Assembly: GCA_949130495.1 (NCBI GenBank)
Contig: OX422218.1
Span: 41,052,651 to 41,116,650, forward strand
Reading direction: 5' to 3'
From: Sambucus nigra
Taxonomy: Eukaryota; Streptophyta; Magnoliopsida; Dipsacales; Adoxaceae
Length of the DNA stretch: 64,000 nt
Below are positions 10,546 to 21,396 of the stretch, in pieces. The position numbers and the translations under genes were made by a program. Below the pieces are notes generated by a model. The model was not told where the DNA came from, searched no databases, and worked only from the letters and a program-made list of their open reading frames with translations. Each line of letters opens with the position of its first letter. Positions within the stretch are counted from its first letter, which is position 1.

Positions 10546-13500
10546 GTATTAAAAACTATTTTATATCCAAAAAATAATGCAAAACTTAAAAAAAAGAAAA
10601 AGAAAAAGAAATCCCAAATGCGGTCGCCAGGCGGGCTACAAGGCGGTACATATAAACTTTCCCTTCTATAAATACAAGAAATATCTTCATTTTAAATATT
10701 GAGTGAAAGAATAGTTTTAAATACTTTATATTCCTAATCGATTCGCACAGAGTATTAAACATTATCGGATCGTGGGACACGCATATTGAGAGATCATTTC
10801 ATTTTGGAAGATAGACTCTCATTTTTCATTATTGTAACTCAAGATATAAACGAGTATGAGTACCCATGATACTTCAATAGATATATCTTACGGATTTGAG
10901 TACGTGTGATGAACCAACTCATTTGAATGCCTATCATGAATTTTTTGACTGCCAAAACTCCAATGATACACCTGATAAATTGAATACCTGATCAAACACC
11001 ATTTCCACAATACTAATTTTACAACTCACATGACGAAACCACAAACACTATTTTCCCAGTTTTATTTTCTTTAACTAAACTCACACGCTTCACAACATTA
11101 GCATTCACTGTTTCATATATCTTCCACACATGCCAAGCCAAAATCGTTATCCACTACTATTTATAACTAAGAAATTTAGGACATAGTCAAATTCGTAAGT
11201 TATATCTATTTAAGACTCATGGGCATGATTTTGGGTTGAATTCTTGTTGAGTGTTGTTTTTTTATATAACGTAACACGATATTATAAAGTACTTAAAATG
11301 TTATGATAAGTTTACACTTTAATATGTTGTCGAATATCTCCTAATTTTTTTACTAGTCCAATGAAAAAAAAATATTTTGCATCTAATAATTACAACTAGG
11401 AATTAGCTTATAAATCTTTAGTATATGTGTAAATGGGACCAATGAGAAAATGAATTAATTAAAAGAATTAAATTTCATTGTTCCCCTTAAAAAAAAGATT
11501 GTATGAGAGAAATTTTTTTTTTTTTTTCAATTTATAACAAGATAAAGTCGAAACATTCTTTGGGTCTGGGAATGTGGGTCCGCTCCAGCGGCACTAATTA
11601 ATCGCAATTTTTTTCATTAGTTAAAAAAACTGTTTAATAGATTTTTTTTTATTAATAAACATTGCTTTTATTATTTATGAAAAAAATATTTTTTTCTTAA
11701 TTTTCATTAAAAGTTGTTTAATTTTAATGAAAAAATGTTTTTTTATACAAAAAACTATTTTTTTTGTATTAAAAACTATTTTATATCCACAAAATAATCC
11801 AAAACTTAAAAAAAATAAAAAGAAAAAGAAATCCCAAATGCGGTCGCCAGGCGGGCTACAAGGCGGTACATATAAACTTTCCCTTCTATAAATACAAGAA
11901 ATATCTTCATTTTAAATATTGAGTGAAAGAATAGATTTAAATACTTTATATTCCTAATCGAGTCGCACAGAGTATCAAACATTATCGGATCGTGGGACAC
12001 GCATATTGAGAGATCATTTCATTTTGGAACATAGACTCTCATTTTTCATTATTCTAACTCAAGATATGAACGAGTCTGAGTACCCATGATACTTCAATAG
12101 ATATATCTTACGGATTTGAGTACGTGTGATGAACCAACTCATTTGAATGCCTATCATGAATTTTTTGACTACCAAAACTCCAATGATACACCTGATAAAT
12201 TGAATACCTGATCCAACACCATTTCCTGAATACTAATTTTATAACTCGCATGATGAAACCACAAACACTATTTGCCCTATTTTATTTTCTTCCATTAAAC
12301 TCACACGCTAACCAACATTGGCATTCACTGTCTCCTATATCTTCCACACATGCCAAACCAAAATCGTCTTCCACTACTATTTATAACAAAAAATTTATGT
12401 CATACTCAAATCCGTAAGATATATCTATTTATGACTCAAAATTATGTTTTTGGGTTGAATTCTTGTTGAGTTTTGTTTTTTATATAACGTAACCCAATAT
12501 TATAAAGTACTTAAATTGTTCAGATAAGTTTACACTTTAATATGTTGTCGAATATGTCCTCAATTTTTTAATAGTCAAATGAAAAAAAAATATTTTGCAT
12601 CTAAAAATTACAAATAGGAATTATGATTTAAATCTTTTGCATATATGTAAATGGGACCAATGAGAAAATGAATTCATTAAAAGAATTAAATTTCAATGTT
12701 CCCCTTAAAAAACAGATTGTAAGAGAGAATTTAATTTTATTTTTTTTCAATTTACAACAAGATAAAGTCAAAACATTATTTGGCTCCGAGAATGTGGGTC
12801 CGCACCAGCGGAACTAATTAATCGCGATATTTCTTCATTAATTAAAAAAACTATTTTTTAGATTTTTTTATAAATAAACATAGTTTTTATTATTTATGAA
12901 AAAATAATAATTTTAATTAAAAGTTGTTTACTTTTAATAAAAAAAATGTTCTTTTTTCGTATAATTTTTTTTCTAATAAAAACTGTTTTTATATCCACAA
13001 AATAATGCAAAACTTAAAAAAAGAATAAAAAAAAAGAAAGTTCGAATGCGGTCACTAGGCGGGCTGTAGGGCAGTACATACAAACTTTCCCTTCTATAAA
13101 TAGAAGAAATGTCTTCATTGTAAAAAGTGAGTGAAAAAATGGTTTTAAATACTTTATATTCATAATTTAGTCGGACAGAGTATTAAAAAATATCGGATCA
13201 AGGGACATGCATATTGAGAGATCGTTTCATTCCTGGAGATAGACACTCATTGCTTATTATTGTAACTCAAGTTATCAACAGGTTTGTGTACCCATGAGTC
13301 TTCAATAGATATATCTTACGGATTTGAGTATGTTTGATGAATTAACTCATTTGAATGCCTATCATGAATTTTTTGACTGCCAAAACTCCAGTGATACACC
13401 TGATAAATTGAATACCTGATCCAACACCATTTCAACAATACTAATTTTATAACTCACATGACGAAACCACAAACACTATTTTCCCAGTTTTATTTTCTTC

Positions 13501-14201
13501 AACTAAACTCACACGCTTCACAACATTAGCCTTCATTGTTTCATATAGCTTCCACTCATGCCAAGCAAAAATCGTCTTCCACTACTATTTATAACTAAGA
13601 AATTTAGGACATACACGAATCCGTAAGTTATATCTATTTAAGACTCATGGGTATGATTTTGGGTTGAATTCTTGTTGAGTTTTGTTTTTTATATAACGTA
13701 ACCCAATATTATAAAGTACTTAAATTGTTCAGAAAAGTTTACACTTTGATATGTTGTCGAATTTGTCACCAATTATTTTAATAGTCAAATGAAAAAAATA
13801 TATTTTGCATCTAATAATTACAACTAGGAATTAGGTTATAAATCTTTAGCATATGTGTAAATGGGACCAATGAGAATATGAATTCCATAAAAGAATTAAA
13901 TTTCAATGTTCCCCTTAAAAAACAGATTGTACTAGAGATTTTTTTTTATATTTTTCTATTTTGAACAAGATAAAGTCAAAACATTATTTGGGAGTGGGAA
14001 TGTGGGTCCGCGCCAACGGCACTAATTAATCGCGATATTTTTTCATTAATTAAAAAACACTCTTATAGATTTTTTTTATTAATAAACATAGTTTTTATTA
14101 TTTATAATTTTTTTAATTTTAATTAAAAGTTGTTTAACTTTAATAAAAAAAACTTTTTTTTATATAAAAATCATTTTTTTAAATAAAAAAACTATTTTTA
14201 T

Positions 14202-14229
14202 TGTTGAATTTAATAACTCAATACTTCAG
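14202..14229 (-). repeat. 28-bp stub of a Copia-like LTR
   Basis: TGTTGAATTTAATAACTCAA and the next few bases match the start (plus strand) of the LTRs above. TTTAT precedes it, again at the same satellite target site. After CAATACTTCAG the sequence switches to an unrelated GC-richer segment. The duplicate is at 58987-59014. Confidence 0.75.
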
Positions 14230-15450
14230 ACGACATACAATTCTAGAAAAAGAGGTGAACCGTGTCGCCGTGGAGGTGTCTAGGCAGGCGACGAACTACA
14301 TAGCGGGTTGTGGTAAATGCGATGGAGGAAGGGAATTCGCACCTGAACCTGCTGAGCTGTATACTACGGACATTACGACTACGGCTTCGACAACCACGCT
14401 CAAAACAGGAACAGGAGGGGAACTCATCGGAGACATCTTGGAGGAGTAACAAAAGGTCGTCAGCGAGGGAATACTGTAGACCGGGGATGGGCGGTTGAGA
14501 CACTGTCGCCCGATGGCGAGGAATCATCATGGAACAAAGCGGACAACCCCAGTTCAGACGCTGCACGCGTATGCAGGCCAGACTTGGAGTTGGATCCAAC
14601 AGAAATTGATCAGCGTGTAGGGTGCAAAGTATTTAATATAGTGAAAGACGCTACAAAAGGGATAGAACCGGGTGTGAGTGGAACAGTTATTAATTGTATA
14701 GAAGGGACAAAAAAAGGATGGAAGGGCACAGTGCCACATTGACAACGCATGTGTGGAAAAAAATAGTTTATTTAAGGAAAAAGTGGGGATTTCTGTAAAG
14801 GGTAATAAAGATCTCAATAATCAGTCTCTAGATGGTGGGGTAGAATTATTAAATTGCAACAGTAGGGTATTTGGACAAGTGGGTGACTTAGTAACCTTTT
14901 GGACTAGGTTTAAGTATTTGGACTTATACGATGAGAGTTGTTGCGCTAAACATATTACATGGAATATTCGGGATGATACTATGATACGTCTGAGACTTAA
15001 GATATAGGGCTAGTGTATACCTATATTAATACGATGATTACCTAAGTTGTCAAATTACTTAGTATATGGATTACTATGTGTATGACATACCTACCATACT
15101 TGCTATCACTGGAGGTTGATTTTCGGGACAGGACCAACTTATCTTTGTGTGACTTCGGGGGGATTTAAATCGGTACCTCAAGGACATAGGGATGTTAGTG
15201 ACTTATTTGTGAGTTGATAAGTCAGCTGACCATGGGATCATAGGTATGTGCGTGACCCATGGATATGTGAACTATGTTCACCTCCAATATGTGTGATATG
15301 TACTGAGACGGTTCCTGAGCGATTCCGAACGCATGGTCCTTATGTATGTGATGTATTTGGATTCGATAGTAAAGCATGCGTGCACCACCGTAGCATAGCT
15401 TGTGGGTGCCAAATATGTATATATGTACATAGAGTTATTTATATATGTAC
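14230..15450. other. GC-richer segment of unknown origin
   Basis: Base composition changes abruptly at the LTR stub. Frames of 60-118 codons are open on both strands, but they are interrupted, have no recognisable domain, and survive in the copy at 59015-60235 simply because the duplication is recent. The plus strand from 14586 reads LDPTEIDQRVGCKVFNIVKD before a stop; a further open stretch from 14753 reads FWTRFKYLDLYDESCCAKH. The second half (14990-15450) reads like LTR/UTR sequence of an old gypsy element. A decayed retroelement or captured gene is possible; I cannot tell which. Confidence 0.5.
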
Positions 15451-16535
15451 TTTTTTTTTATAATTAAATGAATTTATTAAAAACCAAACGCTGAGGGAGC
15501 GAACCCGTATACAGGAAGTATACAAAGCATAAAAAAATAAGGGCAACTAGAAAAAAAAAAGACAGATACCTGTCATACAAACTCCTAAACTACACCCCCG
15601 ATCTTATCTCCTCCATAAACTCAACGACCTCCTGAGTTGTGACGGAGATCTTCCCCTTAGACCAGCTAAGAAGGTTGCTTAAAAATAGATAACGAAGTCT
15701 CGAAGGCGCCAACTCAATACCTTCGAAACAACGAGTATTCCTCTACTTCCATATCGTCCACGTAATGCAATGAGGAACCGAATGCCAAACCCTTTTGTCT
15801 CCCTCCCACCCCCAACGAGGCTTCCATGCCTCTAAAAGAGCCTTCACAGACGCAGGCATGACCCATACGGTCTTAGAAATGGCCAGGAAAATATCATACG
15901 GTCCTCTCGTCACCCTACAGTGCAATAGAAGATGGTTGGTCTTCTCCTCTTCCTCCTTGCATAACAAGCATCGACTAGCCAAGCGAAATCTTCTTTTCTG
16001 CAAACCTTCCATTGTCAAGATGGCCTGTTTAGTCACCGTCCAAACAAAGAATTTAACCTTAGACGGCGCATTAACCTTCCAAATCTTCTTCCAGGGGAAA
16101 TGGGCCCCGGGGATTCTCCTGATACTCAAAATAGCATAGTAGCCCCTAATCGTGAACGACCTAGATCGCTCCCCTTCTACCTCAAAGAATAATCCCTTGA
16201 CGTCGGATGAGGAGCCGATCTCTACCATTCAAAGAATAAATTCGCCTCTTGGAGTTCCCATTCCCACAGCCTTCTCCTAAGCTGAGGTCTCCACGTGACA
16301 TGCTCACCACTGATATTCACATGATCTACTACCGTACCCTCTATATTCACCCCAAGGTTATAAATGTTAGCGAACAGGTCCTTAATCGACCGATTCTCAC
16401 CCCATTTGTCCGTCCAGAATCTAATCTTATCCCCTTTCCCTATACTGAACTCGGTATTTTTAGAATAATCCTCCCACTCCCTCGCAATATGCTTCCACAT
16501 ACCCACACCATGGGAAAAAAGCCAGTGTTGCTTAG
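15451..16535 (-). mobile_element. 5'-truncated LINE, 3' end
   Basis: On the minus strand a truncated non-LTR element runs from about 16535 to an A-rich end (T run at 15451-15459 on the plus strand). It inserted into an older LTR remnant that resumes at about 16540. I could not identify a convincing target duplication. The copy is at 60236-61320. Confidence 0.72.
15597..16530 (-). pseudogene. LINE ORF2 C-terminus (zf-RVT domain)
   Basis: The C-terminal part of a plant L1-type reverse transcriptase polyprotein, distal to the RT catalytic core. First come GDKIRFWTDKW and WELQEANLFFE (16506-16222). After a frame change near 16225 come PWKKIWKVNAPSKVKFFVW, then CLLCKEEEEKTNHLLLHC (the zf-RVT C-x2-C...H-x4-C zinc-binding pattern) and VMPASVKALLEAWKPRWGW. 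A stop follows TWTIWK at 15743, but similarity appears to go on in another frame (RNTRCFEGIELAPSRLR...) to about 15600. The endonuclease and the RT active site are absent. It is truncated and frame-broken, hence dead. This is a characteristic plant LINE signature. Confidence 0.85.
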
Positions 16536-16539
16536 TTGA

Positions 16540-16900
16540 TGCGAATAACTATGATATTTAAATGGGTTAAAAATGTGAGAATTTAAATAGCACTTGTTAT
16601 AATTAGTTTGATGGATATGAATGTGGGATATAACTATGACTTGTTAGTGTAATACGAGTAGGTACCCTATAGTAGAATGTGAAAACATGAGTTAGTATGG
16701 ACTAGTTAGATAGTGGCATAACTAGGATGGGTTACGGGTATCCGTTAGGCATGCACATTAGTTGAGGGGTGAGAAACTCATGTGAGAGTACACAATTAAC
16801 ATGTATATAATATTTACTGTTTAATGCAATTAAACACTTGCTATTTTTAAACTGTTTTCACCTCGAGCTATGACCAGTTTTCATTCAAATCTATTAAAAA
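16540..16900 (+). repeat. Decayed gypsy-type LTR remnant
   Basis: From CATAACTAGGATGGGTTACGGG through GCACATTAGTTGAGGGGTGAGAA to AACACTTGCTATTTTTAAAC, the sequence parallels the intact long LTR at about 51930-52090 (ACAACTAGGTGGGGTTA, GCACAATAGTGGAGGGGTGAGAA, TTCACTTGCTAAATATTTTC). It is much diverged. It is probably the downstream part of the LTR interrupted by the LINE. The duplicate starts at about 61325. Confidence 0.6.
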
Positions 16901-17076
16901 TGATCATAATATATATAATTATATATGATTGTTATATTTAAAGTGTCATATAAATTAATTCCAATAAGTATACAATGACACTTTATAAAAAAATACGATG
17001 TAACTAATATTATTATTCTTTGAATGGCTTTTTTTATTAAACTGTCTTAAAGTCATTTTTAACAATGTCAAAAAAA

Positions 17077-17094
17077 GGTACTTTTCTTGTAGTG
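17077..17094 (-). mobile_element. CACTA transposon terminus
   Basis: The reverse complement reads CACTACAAGAAAAGTACC, the typical plant CACTA (CMC) terminal inverted repeat. It is followed outside by AAATAACC. Homologous sites without the element read TTTTACAAATAACCTG (about 1371 and 18489), so the insertion point falls at AAA, fitting a 3-bp target duplication. The opposite terminus is not recognisable. Sister ends are at 32279-32296 and 61861-61878. About 200 bp inside this end show the usual AT-rich subterminal repeats (AGTGTCATATAA, ATGACACTTTATAA). Confidence 0.7.
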
Positions 17095-17618
17095 AAATAA
17101 CCAATCATTTTTTTTATAATGTCTCTCAAGGCTTGTACACTTTTAATTTATTTTTTTTCTTTGTCTAATACTGTCATATGAATAATATATGTAATCTTTT
17201 GTTAGATAAATAATATAAATTGGGCTAGAGAGAAGACCATGAAAGTGAGCTGGTTTGTGAAAAAATGTGAACTTTAAAATCCAATGTTAAATCCATTTAA
17301 TGTTTGACTACTACAAGTGTAATGCATTTATGAGTGCAGGATCCCAACATAGAACACCTCACTTCCTCAACCACATCTATCCACCAACTTAAGTTATATA
17401 CAGAACAAAAGATGAATAAGTTTAATCCTTAGGAGACGTAAATAAAAAGACGACACAGTAATTGTACATAAAACCATAAAATATCCATTTAGAACAAACT
17501 AAATGTTAAATGTATTTAATTAACAATTGTTCAATTCAGGCGGATGAACATTGGGAGAAATAAAATTTCTTGGCGGATATCAAGACTTTACATGTATCAG
17601 TATGTAGTTTTTTTTCCA

Positions 17619-17619
<1 letters not shown>

Positions 17620-17692
<73 letters not shown>
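17620..17692. repeat. (CA)n(TA)n microsatellite
   Basis: About 23 CA units then about 12 TA units directly left of a foldback hairpin. The M5 counterpart (62403-62496) is longer in both parts. Confidence 0.95.
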
Positions 17693-17693
<1 letters not shown>

Positions 17694-17695
<2 letters not shown>

Positions 17696-17825
17696 CACAC
17701 CTACATAATTGAGGCAAGCTCCTGTGCACACTAAGTTTGTAAGTATGTTTGTATATATGTATGTGTGTGAATATACATGTACAAACTTAGTGTGCACAGG
17801 AGCTTGCCTCAATTAGGTAGGTGTG

Positions 17826-17827
<2 letters not shown>
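17694..17827. repeat. Foldback hairpin element in M2
   Basis: Near-perfect arms of about 47 nt: TCCACACCTACATAATTGAG...CTAAGTTTGTA and TACAAACTTAG...CAATTAGGTAGGTGTGGA, with a ~38 nt loop. Compared with the M1 hairpin, one arm position changes T to G and its partner A to C, keeping the pair. Confidence 0.78.

Positions 17828-17900
<73 letters not shown>
17828..17900. repeat. (TA)n(GA)n microsatellite
   Basis: TA run then GA run directly right of the foldback. Paired with 62633-62690. Confidence 0.95.
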
Positions 17901-17902
<2 letters not shown>

Positions 17903-18985
17903 CATGTGCACACTAAGTTTATATATGTGCTGGCCCACACCAATTTTTTTTTTTAAATATTAAACAAAATAGTTTTGACTTGATTTTTTTATGTGATATT
18001 TAAAAATTTCAACGGACCCATATAAAAAATCAGTTAAAAAATAGGTTTTTTGCTATTTTTAAAAACTTGGACAAATTTTCGCACCTTTTAAAGTGCTTAA
18101 AAACAATCAAAGTTTGACCCTTTTTTAAAAAAATAGCAAAAAACGTTTTACTGATATGATTTTTTTTGATGAGTCGCTTGAAATGTTTAAATATCACACA
18201 AAAAAAATCACGTCAACAATATTTTTTGTACTAATTAAAAAAAATGATGTGCAAATTTAGTCTGCACAGGATACTGTCTGTCTGTATGCGTATATATATA
18301 TATATATAAAGAGAGAGAGGGAGATTGGACACATATTGTATATTGCAACTTGTAAGGCCATGATATCTATTATGAAATGTGAGGTCTCTCAATGGCTATC
18401 CTCCGGATTTTTACAATTGTAAATTAAATGCATTTAGCATTTAGTTAATGATGATAAAATATTCCTTTGTATTATACAATATCTTTTACAAATAACCTGT
18501 CATTTTTTTAATAAACTATCCGAAGCCTTGTACACTTCGGATTTATTTTTCTTTTTCATATATTGTCATATGAATAATATATATAATCTTTTGTTATATA
18601 AATAATATATATTCGGCGAGAGAGAAGACCATGACGGTGAGCTGGTTTGTGGAAAAATGTGAACATTAAAATCCAATAATAAATCCATTTAAGGATCGAC
18701 TACTATAAGTGTATTGCATTTATCAGGGGAGGATCTCAACCATTTCTATCCCCCAACTTAAGTTATTTATTGAACAAAAAATGATTAAGTTTAATCCTTG
18801 GGAGATGTAAATAAAAAGATGACATGGAAATCGTATATAGAAGCATGAAATAACAATTTACAACAAACTAATTGTTAAAGGTGTTTAATTGACAATTGTT
18901 CAATTCTGGTGGTTAAACATTAGGAGACAACAAATTTCTTTGCGGATATCATGACTTTACATGTATCAATATATATTTTTTTTCC

Positions 18986-19060
<75 letters not shown>

Positions 19061-19929
19061 CGCCTATATGGCCCTTAAAGTATATGAATTCTTTTTATTG
19101 AGCCGATAATTTTTTTTTCAATTAAGTCCCTAAAGAATCTATATGGTGTCAGCTTGGCACTCCCATCCATTTTCCCCGTTAACTTAAATGGAATTTAGGG
19201 GTAAAAGTGGTATTTTTTTTATTATTAATAATTAAGAAATATTAAAAGTAGTTAAAAACGACATAAATTTTAATCAAAAAATTATTTTCGTAATAATTTT
19301 TTTTCAAAATTCACATATTTTGTTATAGAAAATATTTGTGAGGAAAAAGTTCTAATAATAGCAAAAGTGACGAATGAAAACAAACGGATATATTAAAAAT
19401 TATTTCTAATAAAAAAAATATTTTTAACCCAAAAAAATATATTCCGAAAAAAGATTATAAAAAACAATTCTTTAAAAAAAACTTACAACGAATAAAACAG
19501 TTCTTGAAATAATAGTTCTAAACAATAATTTTTTTAAAAATAGTTTTGACAAAAGTAAAACTTCATTTTCACGAGTGAAACATTTTAACAATAAAAGGCT
19601 TTTTTGGCAAAAAACAAGTCAGTTTATTAATGAAAAACTATTTTTTCCAAAGAATAGTTTGTAGAGAAAAACAATTAAGAGAATAAAATTTTAGTACACT
19701 ATTAACATAGTTTTGGACCAAAAGGGAAACAATTTCAACGAATAAAAAATATTTAACAAAAAACAATTTTTAACAATAAAATATAGCTTTGACAAATATA
19801 AAACATTTTTAACGGAAAATAGTTTTTTGCGAAAAATAGGTTAAGAAAAATAAGTTCAAAAAATTAATAATTTCCATTGGGATGGTGAAATTGTGTGAAA
19901 ACTTTTCAATCCAATATAAGGGGAAAATG

Positions 19930-20087
19930 TTTGATGTTTAGACATCAAACTTCCGATGTCATGGAGATGTGATTGGTCAATGCTGCTGACGTGGATGCAC
20001 ATTACTTATGAAAATAAGTCTACACTGACGGCATTAATCAATCACATCTGCAAGACATCAAATTTTTGATGTCTCAGAGACATCAAA
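19930..20087. repeat. Triple dyad in M2
   Basis: Same palindrome-hairpin-palindrome order as 2847-3004. The hairpin arms are GATGTGATTGGTCAATGC and GCATTAATCAATCACATC. GTATATAAG (about 20097) lies just downstream, about 280 bp before the peptide gene start. Confidence 0.75.
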
Positions 20088-20378
20088 CTTTTTTTTGTAT
20101 ATAAGTAACAAAATTTTGCCTGCAAAATTGTCAAAAATATGGCCAAATATATATGTAGACATGGTATTCGTGCAATTTTTTAATGATAAATAAAGGTTAG
20201 CAAACATGTAAATTAATGTGCAAAATATTTATTTGCCACTATGTATTACATTTGTCGGGGTGTATCAAAGGGACCATAATATTTTTATTTTGACTTAATG
20301 TAATTATGTATATGGGATAATGAGTAAAATATGTAATTGGTTGATTCTACCCACTCTTGGTATTCAATTTCCCACGAG

Positions 20379-20834
20379 ATGAAGAAGGTTTTTTTCATGA
20401 CAATGTTGGTAGCGGTGGTGTTTGTGGCAAACATTGGCACGTCCACTGCCAATTCGGTTGTTAACAACCGTAAGATGATGGACTCCGACATTCTGCTCAG
20501 TATATATAGTTCCCTTGGTCAGTGCTGGAGTAAAGGATGCGCTCCTTGGAGCCCCTGCCAATCCGGTTGTACTTGCGTGGGAACGGCTGGTTTGGGTGCC
20601 TGTGTGGGTCCGTTAGATGGACTGGGCAACAAAACTATTTCCACCACTGAGAATTTTGTTGCTAACAACCACAAAATGTTGGACTACGACATTCTCCTCA
20701 ACGTTGATAGTTCCCTTGGTCAATGCATTGGTAAATTTTGTGCACCTTGGAGCCCTTGCCAAAGCGGTTGTGTTTGCGTCGGACCTGTTGGTTTTGGTGC
20801 ATGTGTGGGTCCGTCAGTTGGTATGAGAAACTAG
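20379..20834 (+). CDS. Secreted two-domain cysteine-knot (albumin-1/knottin-like) peptide precursor
   Basis: A 151-residue precursor from the second in-frame ATG. An earlier ATG at 20337 adds 14 residues without signal character, so I prefer 20379. Residues 1-24 form a signal peptide (MKK, hydrophobic core, TSTA). Two 67-residue repeats follow, each with a linker around VxNNxKMxDxDILL and SSLGQ and a six-cysteine module: C49, C54, C60, C64, C66, C75 and C116, C121, C127, C131, C133, C142. Both have identical spacing C-x4-C-x5-C-x3-C-x-C-x8-C. The C-x-C pair between a short loop and a glycine/valine-rich last loop (VGPVGFGAC), with CAPWSPC, resembles plant knottins, most closely legume albumin-1 b-chains. 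Known members are secreted, disulfide-rich and often defensive; function here is inferred. Multi-domain precursors with repeated pro-regions suggest proteolytic release. It is intact, GC-richer than its surroundings, and the only convincing gene in the window. A possible distal TATA is at 20097. Confidence 0.75.
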   Translation: MKKVFFMTMLVAVVFVANIGTSTANSVVNNRKMMDSDILLSIYSSLGQCWSKGCAPWSPCQSGCTCVGTAGLGACVGPLDGLGNKTISTTENFVANNHKMLDYDILLNVDSSLGQCIGKFCAPWSPCQSGCVCVGPVGFGACVGPSVGMRN

Positions 20835-21347
20835 GGTTCCAGTTACATCTACATATACATATATATTTACGTATATGTGTGTGGGATTTTATGAAATAAG
20901 CTCAACCTAGTGTTCAACGGGCATCTACATCCATGTATGTTAAGTTATTGATCAATGGAAATTTTGTTCGAAAATATTGTGTTTTTAAAAAAATTAAATA
21001 ATATGACCAAATTAATATTTTGCCTAACATTGAGCCATTTTAAAAGTAGGATTCAAACATTAAATGTGGTGGAACCAAGTACGTACGTGTTGCCTGAAGC
21101 AAGACGAGTGACATGATATTCAGTTGTTAAAAAAGGAATACTCATTAATAAGAAATTTAGATTCAAAGTGACCCATATTGGGAATTTGATTTAACTTTCT
21201 GAGACGAATTTTCTGAATTGTCGCTAAAGGTCTTGGCTATGCACTATTGCTTTTCAAAAACGTCCCTAAAGGTCATTATTGTTCACCATAGTTGTGGCTA
21301 TTCATGAAAAGCATCCTTAAAGTGAATGTTAAGAAAAATGATGTGCA

Positions 21348-21396
<49 letters not shown>

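Larger units (their letters stand above)
4916..14201. repeat. Satellite array S1, ~1.21 kb units (with nested element)
   Basis: Successive units can be registered on a conserved GC-rich block (GGTCGCCAGGCGGGCTA and variants) followed by AAACTTTCCC and a TATAAATA motif. TATAAATA positions are about 6228, 10667, 11887 and 13095. Degenerate versions are at about 5015 and 9385. Spacing is 1208-1220 bp between uninterrupted units. A second conserved block, TGTGGGTCCGCNCCAGCGGNACTAATTAATCG, lies about 0.9 kb downstream of the TATAAATA motif. The 1958 bp LTR element at 7329-9286 interrupts the array. Short minus-strand ORFs starting MSHDPIMFD recur once per unit but carry no domain I recognise. Confidence 0.9.
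1..19179. repeat. Segmental duplication, copy 1
   Basis: The whole stretch recurs in the same orientation at 37336-64000. Base 1 aligns with 37336, and 19179 aligns with the last bases of the window. Order and content are shared: M module, truncated Copia-like element, satellite array with nested element, LINE fragment, decayed LTR, CACTA end, next M module. Differences are scattered substitutions, microsatellite lengths, one extra satellite unit here, and the absence here of the gypsy element found at 49259-58696. A homologous segment at 36727-37335 precedes copy 2, so the true left edge of copy 1 probably lies outside the window. Confidence 0.93.
17095..20330. repeat. Module M, copy M2
   Basis: Same order as M1: sub-repeat pair, microsatellites, foldback, AT-rich lysine-codon-like stretch and triple dyad (19930-20087). 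It ends where module sequence passes into the peptide gene region. Confidence 0.8.

Noticed and set aside
10586..10780. Minus-strand ORF beginning MSHDPIMFD, repeated in most satellite units
   Set aside because: Recurs only because the satellite is repeated; short, AT-biased, overlaps the TATA/GC-island motif, has a poly-A-coded C-terminus, and shows no domain.
14243..14599. 118-codon minus-strand ORF (copy at 59028-59384)
   Set aside because: Overlaps open frames on the other strand, has no recognisable domain, and its conservation is explained by the recent duplication.
15795..16139. Plus-strand ORF opposite the LINE zf-RVT domain
   Set aside because: Antisense shadow of the LINE coding sequence.
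15440..16560. Target site duplication of the LINE fragment
   Set aside because: Flanks TTATTTATATATGTAC and GATGCGAATAACTATG give no convincing direct repeat.
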